A stretch of DNA of 64,000 bases from Cypionkella aquatica (lineage in GTDB: Bacteria > Pseudomonadota > Alphaproteobacteria > Rhodobacterales > Rhodobacteraceae). The notes under the pieces are model-generated. The model was not told the DNA's origin. It saw only the letters and a program-made list of their open reading frames with translations, and made no database searches. This document shows, in pieces, positions 1-9,102 of the stretch; positions within the stretch are counted from its first letter, which is position 1, and the number at the start of each line of letters is the position of its first letter. A program made the position numbers and the translations under genes. The stretch spans positions 372,001 through 436,000 of the forward strand of contig NZ_BSPP01000010.1 in the NCBI RefSeq assembly GCF_030161095.1, given 5' to 3'.

Positions 1-154
1 CGATCATCTTCATCAAACGCGAGCGCGATAGCGCTGCATGCTCTGGCACTGCGGCGGCAAGCGCCTTATCAAGGCGTTGCGGGGCGTCTTCACCGATCGT
101 GATGATCAGCTGACCGCCCGCGCCTGCGTCTTCGTCTTCAAAAGGGCTCGCCAT
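1..154 (-). CDS. RluA/RluD-family pseudouridine synthase, N-terminus only
   Basis: Partial gene that runs off the left edge of the window. Read from the minus strand, the start codon lies at 154-152 and about 51 residues are visible: a short acidic leader, then ITIGEDAPQRLDKALAAAV and ALSRSRLMKMI. This is the start of the S4 RNA-binding domain of the RluA family, in which RLDK and SRSxL are hallmark motifs. The family isomerises uridines in rRNA (or tRNA); the RluD branch acts on 23S rRNA helix 69. The catalytic domain is outside the window, so the subfamily is not certain. The start codon overlaps the start codon of the divergent DUF6476 gene by two bases. Confidence 0.75.
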   Translation of the reverse strand, partial: MASPFEDEDAGAGGQLIITIGEDAPQRLDKALAAAVPEHAALSRSRLMKMI

Positions 155-470
155 GACTGACACTCCGATCGAGCCGGGCTTGCCGCCCTCGCTCCGCTTG
201 CTGAAAGGGTTGGTGATCGTGCTGATGATCACCATGATTGTCGGTGTCATAACCGTGGTCGCGCTGCTTGTCACCCGCATGCCGGATATGCGCGCCCGCG
301 CGCCGGAGTTGCCCACAAGTTTGCAGATGCCCAGCGGCGCTGTGGCGCAGGCAGTGACGATGGGCACGGGCTGGATTGGCGTGGTCACCACTGATCAGCG
401 GATTTTGATTTTTACGCCGCAGGGGCAGTTGCAGCAGGAAATTGCCATCGCTCCAAACCCCGTGCCCTAG
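153..470 (+). CDS. DUF6476 family single-pass membrane protein
   Basis: A 105-residue protein with one strongly hydrophobic segment (about residues 17-42, LVIVLMITMIVGVITVVALLV), a short basic stretch, then a small soluble domain that should face the periplasm (about residues 50-105, with VTTDQRILIFTPQGQLQQE). The pattern matches the DUF6476 proteins of Rhodobacteraceae, which commonly sit beside an RluA-family gene as here. Function unknown. The start is kept at 153 because the membrane segment lies close to it, although this makes the two divergent start codons overlap. Confidence 0.7.
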   Translation: MTDTPIEPGLPPSLRLLKGLVIVLMITMIVGVITVVALLVTRMPDMRARAPELPTSLQMPSGAVAQAVTMGTGWIGVVTTDQRILIFTPQGQLQQEIAIAPNPVP

Positions 471-534
471 TGGTTTTGCTTGACCACTGGCCGCGCGTGA
501 TCTTTGCTATCTGCGACGGTTGCGGGGTGCAAAG

Positions 535-2289
535 ATGAGGATGTTGCGATTTATCCTGCCCCAAGGCGACACCGCCCGCGCAGAAATTGAGCAACAAGTT
601 CAGCTGTTGCTGCGGGTAGAGCCGACGCGGCTGCTGACCACCTCGGTGGCCTTTTTACTGACGGCGGTGTTTTTGCCGATCTGGCTGGCGCTGGGCGCGA
701 TGGGGCTGGATTTGCTGTTGGAAAGCCTTGGCCTGAGGCTGATGCGCAATCTTGATCCGGCGCGGCATCGGCTGCGCTATCTGGCGGCACTGGGCACGGT
801 CATTCTGAGCGAGGTCAGCTTTGCACTGCCCTGTCTGCTGATCTGGCAACAGGAGGGCGACTTTGCCAAGGCGACAGCGGTGGGTTTGCTGAGCATGACG
901 CTGTTTCAGCTGAGCACGGTGCGCGCAATCCATCTGCCGTTTGGGATGGCGGGGGCGATTGGGGCCGGATTGGTCGCGGCGATTGGCAATGGCTATTACT
1001 GGTGGCATCAGCAATCTTTACTGGGGTTTGCGATCTCGAGCATGGGGTTGTTGGCAGCACTGGCTTACGCGTTTGGTGCGATGTTTTCCAACCATGCGCT
1101 GCATGTCGAACTGATGCAGCGCGGCGTCAAAGCCGATGCGGCGAACCGCGCCAAGGGGCGGTTTCTGGCACAGATGAGCCATGAGTTGCGCACGCCCTTG
1201 AATGCAATCGTTGGCATGGGCGAGGCCGAATTGGCGCAAAGCCCCGATCCGGCTGCGCGGGCGCGGATGGGCACTTTGGTCGGCTCGGCCATGGATCTGG
1301 CGGCGATCCTTGATGACATTTTGCAAATGGCGGCGGTGGAAGAACAGCAACTGCCGATCCGCCCGGTGGTGGCGCAGCCTCGGGCGGTGATCGAGGCCAC
1401 GGTGGCTTTGTTTCAGCCGGTGTTTGATCGGGCCGGGCTGTGGCTGCGGCTGGATTTTGTCGATCTGCGCCAAGCGGGCGGCGCAGCTGCGTTGCAGGTG
1501 CCAGAGCATGCGGAATTTGATCCGCAACGGCTGCGGCAATGCCTGTCGAACCTGTTGTCCAATGCGCAGAAATTTACCCAGACGGGGGGCGCATCGGTCC
1601 GGGTCAGCTATCGACCGCAAAGCCTGCGCGCCCCTGGCAAACCAGCGTTCGGGGTGTTGCAGATTGATGTCTTGGACACTGGCAGGGGCATCTCGGCCAT
1701 CGAGCGCGCGACGCTGTTTCGCCCGTTTCAGCGCGGAGACAGCACGCATGCCGGGTCAGGCTTGGGGCTGGCAATCAGCCGGGGCATTGCACAACAGATG
1801 CAGGGCGATCTGGAGTGTCTGCCCAGCCCGACCGGGGCTTTGTTCCGGCTCACCCTGCCGATCCGTCCTGCGGAGATCACCCAGAGCACGCCGGCTGTGG
1901 CAATGGATTTGACCGGTAGGCATATTCTGGTTGTCGATGATATTGCCACCAATCGGCTGGTGGCTGCGACCTATCTGCGCGGCATGCAGGCGCGGGTCGA
2001 AGAAGCCGCGAGCGGCGCTGCGGCTTTGAGCAAGATTGCAGCCGCCCGCCCCGATCTTGTGCTGCTTGATCTGCATATGCCGGGATTGTCGGGGGCCGAG
2101 ACTTTGGCCGCGATCCGTGCTCTGCCCGGGCCACATCTGACTGTGGTTGCGATGACGGCAGACACTTCGGTTGCAGAGCGTGCGCAGTATTTGGCGGCAG
2201 GGCTGGACGGCTGCGTGACCAAACCATTGACGCTACAGGCGTTGCAGCTGGGTCTTGCGCCGCATCTGGCAAAGGCAGTGCGGCGCTGA
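535..2289 (+). CDS. Hybrid sensor histidine kinase/response regulator
   Basis: About 584 residues. The N-terminal 180 or so residues hold five or six hydrophobic segments, a membrane sensor region with no recognised ligand domain. Then come a HisKA H-box (MSHELRTPLNAIVG, phospho-His near residue 216), a HATPase_c domain (N-box LSNLLSNAQKF, G1 DTGRGIS, G2 GSGLGLAIS) and a C-terminal receiver domain (VVDDIATNRL, phospho-acceptor Asp in LLDLHMPG near residue 512, conserved Lys in VTKPL). The receiver implies a phosphorelay to an unseen His-phosphotransfer protein. An upstream TTG at 520 is in frame, but ATG 535 is the more ordinary start. No cognate regulator is adjacent, so the signal and output are unknown. 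Confidence 0.9.
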   Translation: MRMLRFILPQGDTARAEIEQQVQLLLRVEPTRLLTTSVAFLLTAVFLPIWLALGAMGLDLLLESLGLRLMRNLDPARHRLRYLAALGTVILSEVSFALPCLLIWQQEGDFAKATAVGLLSMTLFQLSTVRAIHLPFGMAGAIGAGLVAAIGNGYYWWHQQSLLGFAISSMGLLAALAYAFGAMFSNHALHVELMQRGVKADAANRAKGRFLAQMSHELRTPLNAIVGMGEAELAQSPDPAARARMGTLVGSAMDLAAILDDILQMAAVEEQQLPIRPVVAQPRAVIEATVALFQPVFDRAGLWLRLDFVDLRQAGGAAALQVPEHAEFDPQRLRQCLSNLLSNAQKFTQTGGASVRVSYRPQSLRAPGKPAFGVLQIDVLDTGRGISAIERATLFRPFQRGDSTHAGSGLGLAISRGIAQQMQGDLECLPSPTGALFRLTLPIRPAEITQSTPAVAMDLTGRHILVVDDIATNRLVAATYLRGMQARVEEAASGAAALSKIAAARPDLVLLDLHMPGLSGAETLAAIRALPGPHLTVVAMTADTSVAERAQYLAAGLDGCVTKPLTLQALQLGLAPHLAKAVRR

Positions 2290-2397
2290 TCGCAGTTTTG
2301 GTCTGGGGGCGTTGTTCTGCTGGCACAGATCAGGGCGCGCTGGACATTGGCAGGATCGCAAGCGTCAACTGCCGTCAAATCAAGCAGGAGAATCGGC

Positions 2398-3846
2398 ATG
2401 ATGGGTGATCTGGGCGCGCGGGATGCGACAGAGCTTGCGGGGATGGTGGCATCGGGTCAGGTGACGGCGAGCGAGTTGCTGGACGCTGCCTTGGCGGCGG
2501 TTGCGGCGCATAATCCGGCGATCAATGCGGTGGTGCTGGTGCAGGAAGATGCCGCACGGCGCGCAATTGCCGAAGGGCTGCCGCACGGGCCGTTCCGGGG
2601 TGTTCCGTTTTTGCTGAAGGATCTTGGCTGTGAGGCGGTGGATTTTCCGGGCCACAATGGCTCGCGTTTGCTGATGAACACCCAATACGCGCGGGACTCC
2701 GCGATATGGGAGCGTATTCGCGCCACAGGTGTGGTGAATTTTGGTCGCACCACCAGCCCGGAAGGCGGCGTTGGCGCGGTGACCGAGGCTGCGGTTTATG
2801 GCGGGCCTACCCGCAATCCGTGGAATTTGGATCACACCTCGGGCGGCTCATCCGGCGGCGCTGGGGCGGCGGTTGCGGCAGGGATCGTGGCGTTTGCGCA
2901 TGGTTCGGATGGCGGCGGCTCGGTGCGCATCCCTGCATCTAGCTGCGGCTTGTTCGGGTTCAAATCGACGCGGGCGCGGTTGCCGGATGGGCCATACAGC
3001 GGCGAGGGCTGGGCGGGCATGGCGATTGACGGCTTTCTGACGCGATCGGTGCGCGACACAGCTTTGATGCTGGATGCTTGCGAGGGGCCTGATCTGGGCG
3101 CACCTTATGTCGCCCCGCCCTTGGCTCATGGCCATGCAGCAGCGATCAGCCGTCCGCCGCGCCGCCTGCGGGTGGCTTTGTGCGATACGACCTTTACGGG
3201 TGAGGCGATTGACCCCGAGGTGGCGCAAGCCGTGCGCGATGCCGGGGCGCTGCTGGAAAGCCTTGGCCATCATGTCGAACCGGGGCGGCCCCGTGCCGAT
3301 GTCGATATGATGATGCGGGCCTGGACCGATATTGTCGGCGTGGGCACGGCCTTGTCGATCCAGAAGGCATTGGGCGGGCGGGCTTTGACGCCCGATCTTG
3401 TCGAGGGCATTGGCCGCTCGGCTTGCGCCTATGCCGCCACCCTGCCCCCGACCCGCTATCTGGAGGCGGTGGGCGAGATTCATGCCTTTGGTCGTCAGAT
3501 GGCCGGGTATTTCGCGGGCGGCCCGGATCATGCGGGGCCGGATATTCTGCTGTCGGCGACTTTGGCCGAGCCGCCGGCAAAGGTTGGGCGCTATCACCAT
3601 GACCGCGATGATTATGTGAATTACCGCGTCGGGCCGGGCGGGATCTTTTCATATTCGCCGTTCTGCGCGGTGTTCAATGCCAGCGGCCAGCCAGCGGCAT
3701 CGCTGCCGCTGGGGCAATCCGCCAGCGGTTTGCCGATTGGCGTGCATCTGGCGGCGGCTTATGGGCGCGATGAAGAGCTGATCGCACTTTGTGCTGAAAT
3801 CGAATCTGCGGCACCTTGGGCAGGTCGACGGGCCAAGATGGCTTAA
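2398..3846 (+). CDS. Amidase (amidase-signature family)
   Basis: A 482-residue amidase-signature enzyme, hydrolysing an unknown amide to a carboxylate and ammonia or an amine. The Ser-cisSer-Lys triad is visible: Lys in FLLKD (about residue 74), cis-Ser in [14 protein letters not shown] (about 151) and nucleophile Ser in [12 protein letters not shown] (about 175). An AGGAG ribosome site at 2386-2390 sets the ATG at 2398; the reading frame is open further upstream but has no good start there. It lies just before an ABC transporter operon whose far end carries a second amidase, so it probably acts on the imported substrate. GatA of the tRNA amidotransferase is unlikely because no gatB or gatC is nearby. 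Confidence 0.88.
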   Translation: MMGDLGARDATELAGMVASGQVTASELLDAALAAVAAHNPAINAVVLVQEDAARRAIAEGLPHGPFRGVPFLLKDLGCEAVDFPGHNGSRLLMNTQYARDSAIWERIRATGVVNFGRTTSPEGGVGAVTEAAVYGGPTRNPWNLDHTSGGSSGGAGAAVAAGIVAFAHGSDGGGSVRIPASSCGLFGFKSTRARLPDGPYSGEGWAGMAIDGFLTRSVRDTALMLDACEGPDLGAPYVAPPLAHGHAAAISRPPRRLRVALCDTTFTGEAIDPEVAQAVRDAGALLESLGHHVEPGRPRADVDMMMRAWTDIVGVGTALSIQKALGGRALTPDLVEGIGRSACAYAATLPPTRYLEAVGEIHAFGRQMAGYFAGGPDHAGPDILLSATLAEPPAKVGRYHHDRDDYVNYRVGPGGIFSYSPFCAVFNASGQPAASLPLGQSASGLPIGVHLAAAYGRDEELIALCAEIESAAPWAGRRAKMA

Positions 3847-4027
3847 CGCCTGCCTAAGCGCTGCTAAACCTACGGCTTTGTCGCGGTTCATCGGCTGCCG
3901 CAGCTTTAGGCATTTGCACAACCTAAGCGGCAACTGCCTAGTCTTTCGGCACATCAGGGCAAGTTTCTGTTGCGCCATGGCGTTGCGGCTGCACAATATG
4001 ATCAAAATTAAACGGGAGCGAGTCACC

Positions 4028-5095
4028 TTGAGCCAACAAAACGCCGTTGAGGCCCGCAATGCGGTGAAAGCCTTCGGGCAAGGCGACAATGCGGTGCGCG
4101 CGCTGAATGACGTATCCATTGAAATCCGCAAGGGCGAGTTTTTTACGCTGCTCGGCCCCTCCGGCTGCGGCAAGACCACGCTGCTGCGGCTGATCGCGGG
4201 GTTTGAGATGCCGACCTCTGGCACAATCCTGCTGGAAGGCGCTGACATCACCTACCTGCCGCCGAACCAGCGTCCGGTGAATACGGTGTTTCAAAGCTAT
4301 GCACTGTTTCCGCATCTGACGGTGGCGCAGAATATCGGCTTTGGACTGCAAATGCAGGGCCGCCCGAAGGCCGAGGTCAAGGCCACGGTGGACCGGATGC
4401 TGGCCTTGGTGAAGTTGGAGGCGATGGCCAGCCGCAAGACCAGCCAGCTTTCGGGCGGCCAACAACAGCGGGTGGCTTTGGCGCGGGCTTTGGCTCCGTC
4501 GCCGAAAGTGCTGCTGCTGGACGAGCCATTGTCGGCGCTGGATCTGAAGCTGCGCCGCGAAATGCAGGGCGAGTTGAAGCGCTTGCAGACGGAAACCGGG
4601 ATCACGTTTATTTTCGTGACCCACGATCAGGAAGAAGCGCTGACGATGTCGGACCGCATCGGCGTGATGTCGGCGGGCAAACTGCAACAGGTCGGCACCC
4701 CGCGCGAGATTTACACACGGCCGCACAATCGCTTTGTCGCAAGCTTTATCGGCGAGACGAATTTCCTGCCCGCCACCTCGGATGGCAGCACCCTGACCCT
4801 GCCCGGCGGCTATCAGATTGAAGCCCCCGCTGGCACCAAAGCCGGTCAAGTCACCGTCACCGTGCGCCCCGAACAGGTCAAGCTAAGCCCAACCCCCGAG
4901 GCTGGCACCCTGCCCGCCACCGTGCGCGGCGTGGTCTATATGGGCACCGACATGAACTATCAGCTGCATCTGGCCGATGGCACCGAGATTGAGGCTTGTG
5001 TGGTGTCAGACGTGACGGGCGAGGCGGCATTGGCTGCGGGCCAGACCGTTGGCGTGCGCTTTACCCCCGGTGCTGCCCAAGTGTTGGAGGATTGA
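4028..5095 (+). CDS. PotA-type ABC transporter ATP-binding protein
   Basis: ATPase of a spermidine/putrescine-type (CUT1-like) importer, about 355 residues. Walker [12 protein letters not shown], the Q-loop in FQSYALFPH, signature [15 protein letters not shown], Walker [13 protein letters not shown] and the switch His in FVTHDQ are all intact, followed by a C-terminal TOBE-like domain (about residues 240-355). The frame is open far upstream. GGGAG at 4014-4018, nine bases before TTG 4028, favours that start; ATG 3998 is the alternative. The stop abuts the ATG of the permease gene (TGAATG), indicating translational coupling. The substrate is inferred only from the family; the flanking amidases suggest an amide or a polyamine derivative. 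Confidence 0.9.
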   Translation: MSQQNAVEARNAVKAFGQGDNAVRALNDVSIEIRKGEFFTLLGPSGCGKTTLLRLIAGFEMPTSGTILLEGADITYLPPNQRPVNTVFQSYALFPHLTVAQNIGFGLQMQGRPKAEVKATVDRMLALVKLEAMASRKTSQLSGGQQQRVALARALAPSPKVLLLDEPLSALDLKLRREMQGELKRLQTETGITFIFVTHDQEEALTMSDRIGVMSAGKLQQVGTPREIYTRPHNRFVASFIGETNFLPATSDGSTLTLPGGYQIEAPAGTKAGQVTVTVRPEQVKLSPTPEAGTLPATVRGVVYMGTDMNYQLHLADGTEIEACVVSDVTGEAALAAGQTVGVRFTPGAAQVLED

Positions 5096-6007
5096 ATGAG
5101 CGCTGCTGAAAAAGCCCAAGCCGCGCAATCCACCCGCAACGGCTGGCTGCTATCGACCCCGGCATTGGTGATCCTGACGCTGTTTGCCGTCGGGCCCCTG
5201 ATGATCGTGGTGGTGTATTCCTTCCTTGCCCCCGGCCAATACGGCAATATCGAATGGGCGTTCTCGCTGGATGGATGGCGCGGCATCCTGTGGACCAAGG
5301 ACATTTTCGACGACACTTACGGTCTGGCCGACGCCAATGTGACGATCTTTTGGCGCTCTATCAAACTGTCGGTGCTGACCACGCTGCTGACCTTTGCTGT
5401 GGGCTTTCCGACCGCTTGGTTCATCGCCACCCGTCCGGCAAAATCGCGGGCTTTGTGGTTGTTTCTGATCACTATTCCGTTCTGGACCAACCTGCTGATC
5501 CGCACCTATGCGATCAACGAAGTGATCCGCAACGAGGGTTTGCTGAACACCGTGCTGATCAAGCTGGGCCTGATCTCGGAACCTTTGCGCATCATTTACA
5601 CCGATACCGCGGTCTTCATCGGCATGGCTTATGTCTATCTGCCACTGATGGTGTTGCCGCTGTTTGCCGCCATCGACCGCTTTGATATGCGGCTGCTGGA
5701 GGCCGCTTATGATCTTTACGCCAGCCGCTGGCAGGTGTTGCGCCGCGTCATCCTGCCGATTGTAAAGCCGGGGATCATTGCTGGCTCTATTCTGGTGTTT
5801 GTGCCCTCTTTGGGCGCTTATGTGACGCCGCGCGTGCTGGGGGGCGGCAAGCAGATGATGATCGGCAACTTTATTGATCTGCAGTTCGGTCAAGGGCGCA
5901 ACTGGCCCTTGGGGGCGGCTTTGTCGCTGACGCTGCTGATCATCGTGACGGTAGCGCTGCTGATTTATGTGAAATATGCAAATCGGGATACTGCTCATGG
6001 CCACTAA
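5096..6007 (+). CDS. PotB-type ABC transporter permease
   Basis: Inner-membrane permease of 303 residues with about six hydrophobic segments: the first near residues 18-45, then a large periplasmic loop, then the transmembrane core. The cytoplasmic EAA loop that docks on the ATPase is seen as EAAYDLYASRWQVLRRVILP (about residues 202-221). It follows the ATPase gene without a gap, with GGAGG just before the start, and its 3' end overlaps the second permease gene by 11 bases. The order ATPase-permease-permease-binding protein is the usual one for polyamine-type importers. Confidence 0.9.
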   Translation: MSAAEKAQAAQSTRNGWLLSTPALVILTLFAVGPLMIVVVYSFLAPGQYGNIEWAFSLDGWRGILWTKDIFDDTYGLADANVTIFWRSIKLSVLTTLLTFAVGFPTAWFIATRPAKSRALWLFLITIPFWTNLLIRTYAINEVIRNEGLLNTVLIKLGLISEPLRIIYTDTAVFIGMAYVYLPLMVLPLFAAIDRFDMRLLEAAYDLYASRWQVLRRVILPIVKPGIIAGSILVFVPSLGAYVTPRVLGGGKQMMIGNFIDLQFGQGRNWPLGAALSLTLLIIVTVALLIYVKYANRDTAHGH

Positions 6008-6800
6008 ATCATTCTCGGTCGCCAAGCTGCCCGGCTTTACCGCCACGGCGGTGATCGTGTTCGTGACGCTTTACCTGCCGATCCTGACGCTGGTGGCCTA
6101 TTCGTTCAACGCCAGCCAATCGGTGGCGATCTGGGGCGGCTTTTCGTGGGATTGGTATGTGAAGGCGTGGAACAATGACGCCGTCAAAGATGCCACGGTC
6201 CGGTCGTTGCTGATCGCAGTCTGTGCTGCGCTGATTTCCACGGCCGTCGCCACCATGGCGGCACTGGGCACCACACGGCGCAAGGCATTCAAGGGCCAGA
6301 CCTTTATCTACGTGATGATCAACCAGCCGCTGATGGTGCCCGAGATTGTCACCGCGGTATCCCTGCTGATCCTGTTTGGCATGATCAAGCAGGCGACGGG
6401 AATCCAAGGCATCGGCTATGTGATCTTTGCCCATGCCGCCTTCTGCATCCCCTTTGCCTATCTGCCGATCCGCGCCCGGCTAGAGGGCATGGATATGACG
6501 CTGGAAACCGCCGCAGCTGATCTTTACGCAAGCCCGTGGCAGACCTTCCGCCATGTGACCTTGCCAATCCTGCTGCCCGGTGTGATCGCCGGCGCGATGC
6601 TGGCTTTTGTGATCAGCCTTGATGATGTGGTGATCACCGAATTCGTCAAATCTGGCGGGCAAGATACCTTGCCAACCTACATGCTGGGGCAAATGCGCCG
6701 TCAGCTGACACCCGAGATTAACGCGATCTCGTCGATGCTGCTGGCGCTGACCATTGTGCTGTTGACCGCATTCTTCCTGCTGACCCGCAAAAACGACTGA
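5997..6800 (+). CDS. PotC-type ABC transporter permease
   Basis: Second permease, 267 residues from ATG 5997, with about six membrane segments. The EAA loop is ETAAADLYASPWQTFRHV (about residues 170-187). It pairs with the upstream PotB-type protein to form the heterodimeric channel. Start choice: an ATG at 5976 is in frame, but 5997 gives the usual short N-terminus and the smaller (11-base) overlap with the previous gene. The 82-base gap before the first binding-protein gene holds two copies of CGATAAAAAA. Confidence 0.9.
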   Translation: MATKSFSVAKLPGFTATAVIVFVTLYLPILTLVAYSFNASQSVAIWGGFSWDWYVKAWNNDAVKDATVRSLLIAVCAALISTAVATMAALGTTRRKAFKGQTFIYVMINQPLMVPEIVTAVSLLILFGMIKQATGIQGIGYVIFAHAAFCIPFAYLPIRARLEGMDMTLETAAADLYASPWQTFRHVTLPILLPGVIAGAMLAFVISLDDVVITEFVKSGGQDTLPTYMLGQMRRQLTPEINAISSMLLALTIVLLTAFFLLTRKND

Positions 6801-6820
6801 CCCTGCAACCATCTGTGCCA

Positions 6821-6846
6821 CGATAAAAAAGCTTAACGATAAAAAA
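6821..6846 (+). repeat. Direct repeat CGATAAAAAA x2 before the binding-protein genes
   Basis: CGATAAAAAA occurs at 6821-6830 and again at 6837-6846, a 16-base period, in the gap between the PotC-type permease and the first binding-protein gene. A-tracts one and a half helical turns apart could be a promoter UP-like element or a binding site, or simply AT-rich spacer. No convincing -35/-10 pair was found around it. Confidence 0.35.
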
Positions 6847-6882
6847 CGTCCCTCCTCACCGTCCAACACCGGAGCCTGCCTG

Positions 6883-7908
6883 ATGAAAAAGCCTCTGCTC
6901 GCCCTTTCCTTGCTGTTATCCACCACCTCGATTGCTGCGGCCGAAGGCCAGTTGAACCTGTTCAACTGGGGCGATTACACCTCGCCGGAGCTGCTGGAAA
7001 AGTTTGAAAAGGAAACCGGCATCAAGGTGACGGTCACCGATTACGACAGCAATGACACCGCACTTGCCAAAGTGTCGGCGGGCGGTGGCGGTTATGATCT
7101 GGTGGTGCCCTCGGCGCATTTCGTGCAGATTTATGTCGAAAAGGGTCTGATCCAGAAACTGGACCTCAGCAAGCTGCCGCACCACAGCAACATCGCGCCG
7201 GAATGGATGGATGTGGAATGGGACAAGGGCCGCAACTACACGATCCCGTGGCAATGGGGCACGACTGGGATTTCGGTCGACACCTCGATCTACAAGGGCG
7301 ATCCGAACACCTCTGAAATTTTCCTGAACCCACCAGAAGAGTTGAAGGGCAAGATCAACGTCGTGCCCGAAATGAACGAAGTCGTCGGCCTTGCGGTGAT
7401 GTGGGCGGGTGGCAAACCCTGCACCGAGGATGTCGCGGTACTGAAAAAGGCGCATGATGCGCTGATCAATGCGCGGCAATACTGGATTTCGATGGATTAT
7501 GGCACCACCGAGCGCATGGCGAACGGCGATTGGGCGGCCTCGGTGAACTGGTCGGGCGAAACCTTCCGCTCGCGGTTGAAAAACCCCAATGTGGTCTATG
7601 GCTATCCGAAAGAGGGCTATCCTTTGTGGATGGATTCGGTGGCGTTGCTGAGCGATGCGAAAAACGTCGATGAGGCATATAAATTCCTCGATTTCATCAG
7701 CCTGCCAGAAAATGCGGCACTGATCTCGGCCTTCGCGCGTTACCCCAACGGCATCAGCGGCTCGACCGAATTCATGCCCGCCGATATGGCGACCGCACCC
7801 GAGGTCAATATCCCGGCGGAATTCAAAGCGGCTGGCCATTTCTTGCCCGCCTGTTCGGGCAAGGCACTGGACTACATGACCGCAATCTGGACCGATCTGC
7901 AAAAATAA
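6883..7908 (+). CDS. PotD-type extracellular solute-binding protein, copy 1
   Basis: 341 residues with a Sec signal peptide (MKKPLLALSLLLSTTSIAAAE, cleavage after AAA near residue 20), then a mature domain beginning LNLFNWGDYTSPELLEKFEK, the classic opening of PotD/PotF spermidine- and putrescine-binding proteins. It delivers substrate to the PotBC-type channel from the periplasm. It is followed after 28 bases by a second gene of exactly the same length and very similar sequence. The ligand is not known; comparison of the PotD ligand-pocket residues would be needed to tell polyamine from another cation. Confidence 0.9.
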   Translation: MKKPLLALSLLLSTTSIAAAEGQLNLFNWGDYTSPELLEKFEKETGIKVTVTDYDSNDTALAKVSAGGGGYDLVVPSAHFVQIYVEKGLIQKLDLSKLPHHSNIAPEWMDVEWDKGRNYTIPWQWGTTGISVDTSIYKGDPNTSEIFLNPPEELKGKINVVPEMNEVVGLAVMWAGGKPCTEDVAVLKKAHDALINARQYWISMDYGTTERMANGDWAASVNWSGETFRSRLKNPNVVYGYPKEGYPLWMDSVALLSDAKNVDEAYKFLDFISLPENAALISAFARYPNGISGSTEFMPADMATAPEVNIPAEFKAAGHFLPACSGKALDYMTAIWTDLQK

Positions 7909-7936
7909 CAACGAGACGAAACCTAGGGAGACGACA

Positions 7937-8962
7937 ATGAAAAAACTATTCTCAGCCACACTTCTGTTGCTGGCGAGCACTTCGCTGGCATCGGCGGAAG
8001 GCACGCTGCAGCTGTTCAACTGGGGCAACTACACCAGCCCTGAACTGCTGGCAAAGTTTGAAAAAGAGACCGGCATCAAGGTGACGGTGACCGATTACGA
8101 CAGCAACGACGCGGCTTTGGCCAAGGTCGAGGCGGGCGGGTCGGGGTTTGATCTGGTGGTGCCTTCGGCCAACTATGTGCCGATCTGGGTGGCAAAAGAC
8201 CTGATCGTGCCGCTGGATGACAGCAAGTTGCCGCACAAAGGCAATATCGCGCCGGAATGGATTGATGTGGCTTGGGACAAGGGCCGCACCCATACGATTC
8301 CGTGGCAGTGGGGCTCGACCGGGATCGCGGTGAACACCAAGGTTTATGGCGGCGACATCAACACCTCGGCGGTGTTTCTGAATGTGCCGGACGAGTTGAA
8401 GGGCAAAATCAACGTCGTGCCCGAGATGAACGACGTGGTGAACCTTGCACTCTGGTATGTCGGCGGCGAGCCTTGCACCGAAGATACCGAAGTGCTGAAG
8501 AAAGCCCGAGATGCGCTGGTGGCCGCCAAGCCCGATTGGTTGTCGATGGATTACGGCGCCACTGAAAAGCTGTCGAACAACGATTGGGCGGCAAGCGTCA
8601 ACTGGAACGGCTCGACCATGCGTGTGCGTCTGGCGAACCCGGATGTGAAATACGGCTATCCGAAAGAAGGATTCCCGTTGTTTATGGATTCGGTGGCGCT
8701 GCTGAAAGACGCGCAGAATGTCGAGGAAGCCTACAAGTTCCTTGATTTCATCATGATCCCGGAAAACGCCGCGATGATTTCGTCGTTCGCGCGCTATGCC
8801 AACGGCATTGCCGGGTCGGATGCGTTCATGCCGGAAGACATGAAAACCGCGCCGGAAGTGGTGGTCCCAGAAGAGTTCAAAGCCTCGGGCCATTTCCTGC
8901 CGACCTGCTCGCCGAAAGCGCAGGAATACATGACCGCGATCTGGACGGAACTGCAAAAGTAA
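7937..8962 (+). CDS. PotD-type extracellular solute-binding protein, copy 2
   Basis: 341 residues with a signal peptide (MKKLFSATLLLLASTSLASAE) and a PotD-like mature domain (LQLFNWGNYTSPELLAKFEK). It aligns with copy 1 end to end without visible gaps and most positions match by eye, so the pair is a tandem duplication. Differences cluster in short stretches (for example SAHFVQIYVEKGLI against SANYVPIWVAKDLI), which could mean distinct ligand preference with a shared membrane complex. RBS AGGGAGA lies before the ATG. A GC-rich hairpin follows the gene. Confidence 0.9.
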   Translation: MKKLFSATLLLLASTSLASAEGTLQLFNWGNYTSPELLAKFEKETGIKVTVTDYDSNDAALAKVEAGGSGFDLVVPSANYVPIWVAKDLIVPLDDSKLPHKGNIAPEWIDVAWDKGRTHTIPWQWGSTGIAVNTKVYGGDINTSAVFLNVPDELKGKINVVPEMNDVVNLALWYVGGEPCTEDTEVLKKARDALVAAKPDWLSMDYGATEKLSNNDWAASVNWNGSTMRVRLANPDVKYGYPKEGFPLFMDSVALLKDAQNVEEAYKFLDFIMIPENAAMISSFARYANGIAGSDAFMPEDMKTAPEVVVPEEFKASGHFLPTCSPKAQEYMTAIWTELQK

Positions 8963-8986
8963 GCAGGCTGCGGTGACAGCGGGGGT

Positions 8987-9014
8987 GCGGGGGGTGCTGA
9001 GCCCCCCGCTTCTT
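8987..9014 (+). terminator. Rho-independent-type terminator after the binding-protein genes
   Basis: An 8-bp all-G/C stem, GCGGGGGG (8987-8994) with CCCCCCGC (9002-9009), loop TGCTGAG, followed by TTCTTT. It ends the transporter operon before the second amidase gene, though read-through is possible. Confidence 0.6.
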
Positions 9015-9102
9015 TGCAAGCCGCACAAATTTGGAGAGGGCATCCGCCCCCTCCAACCCTCCCCACATTCCCCCCCTAAAATTTGCACACAGGATGGCCA
9101 AG

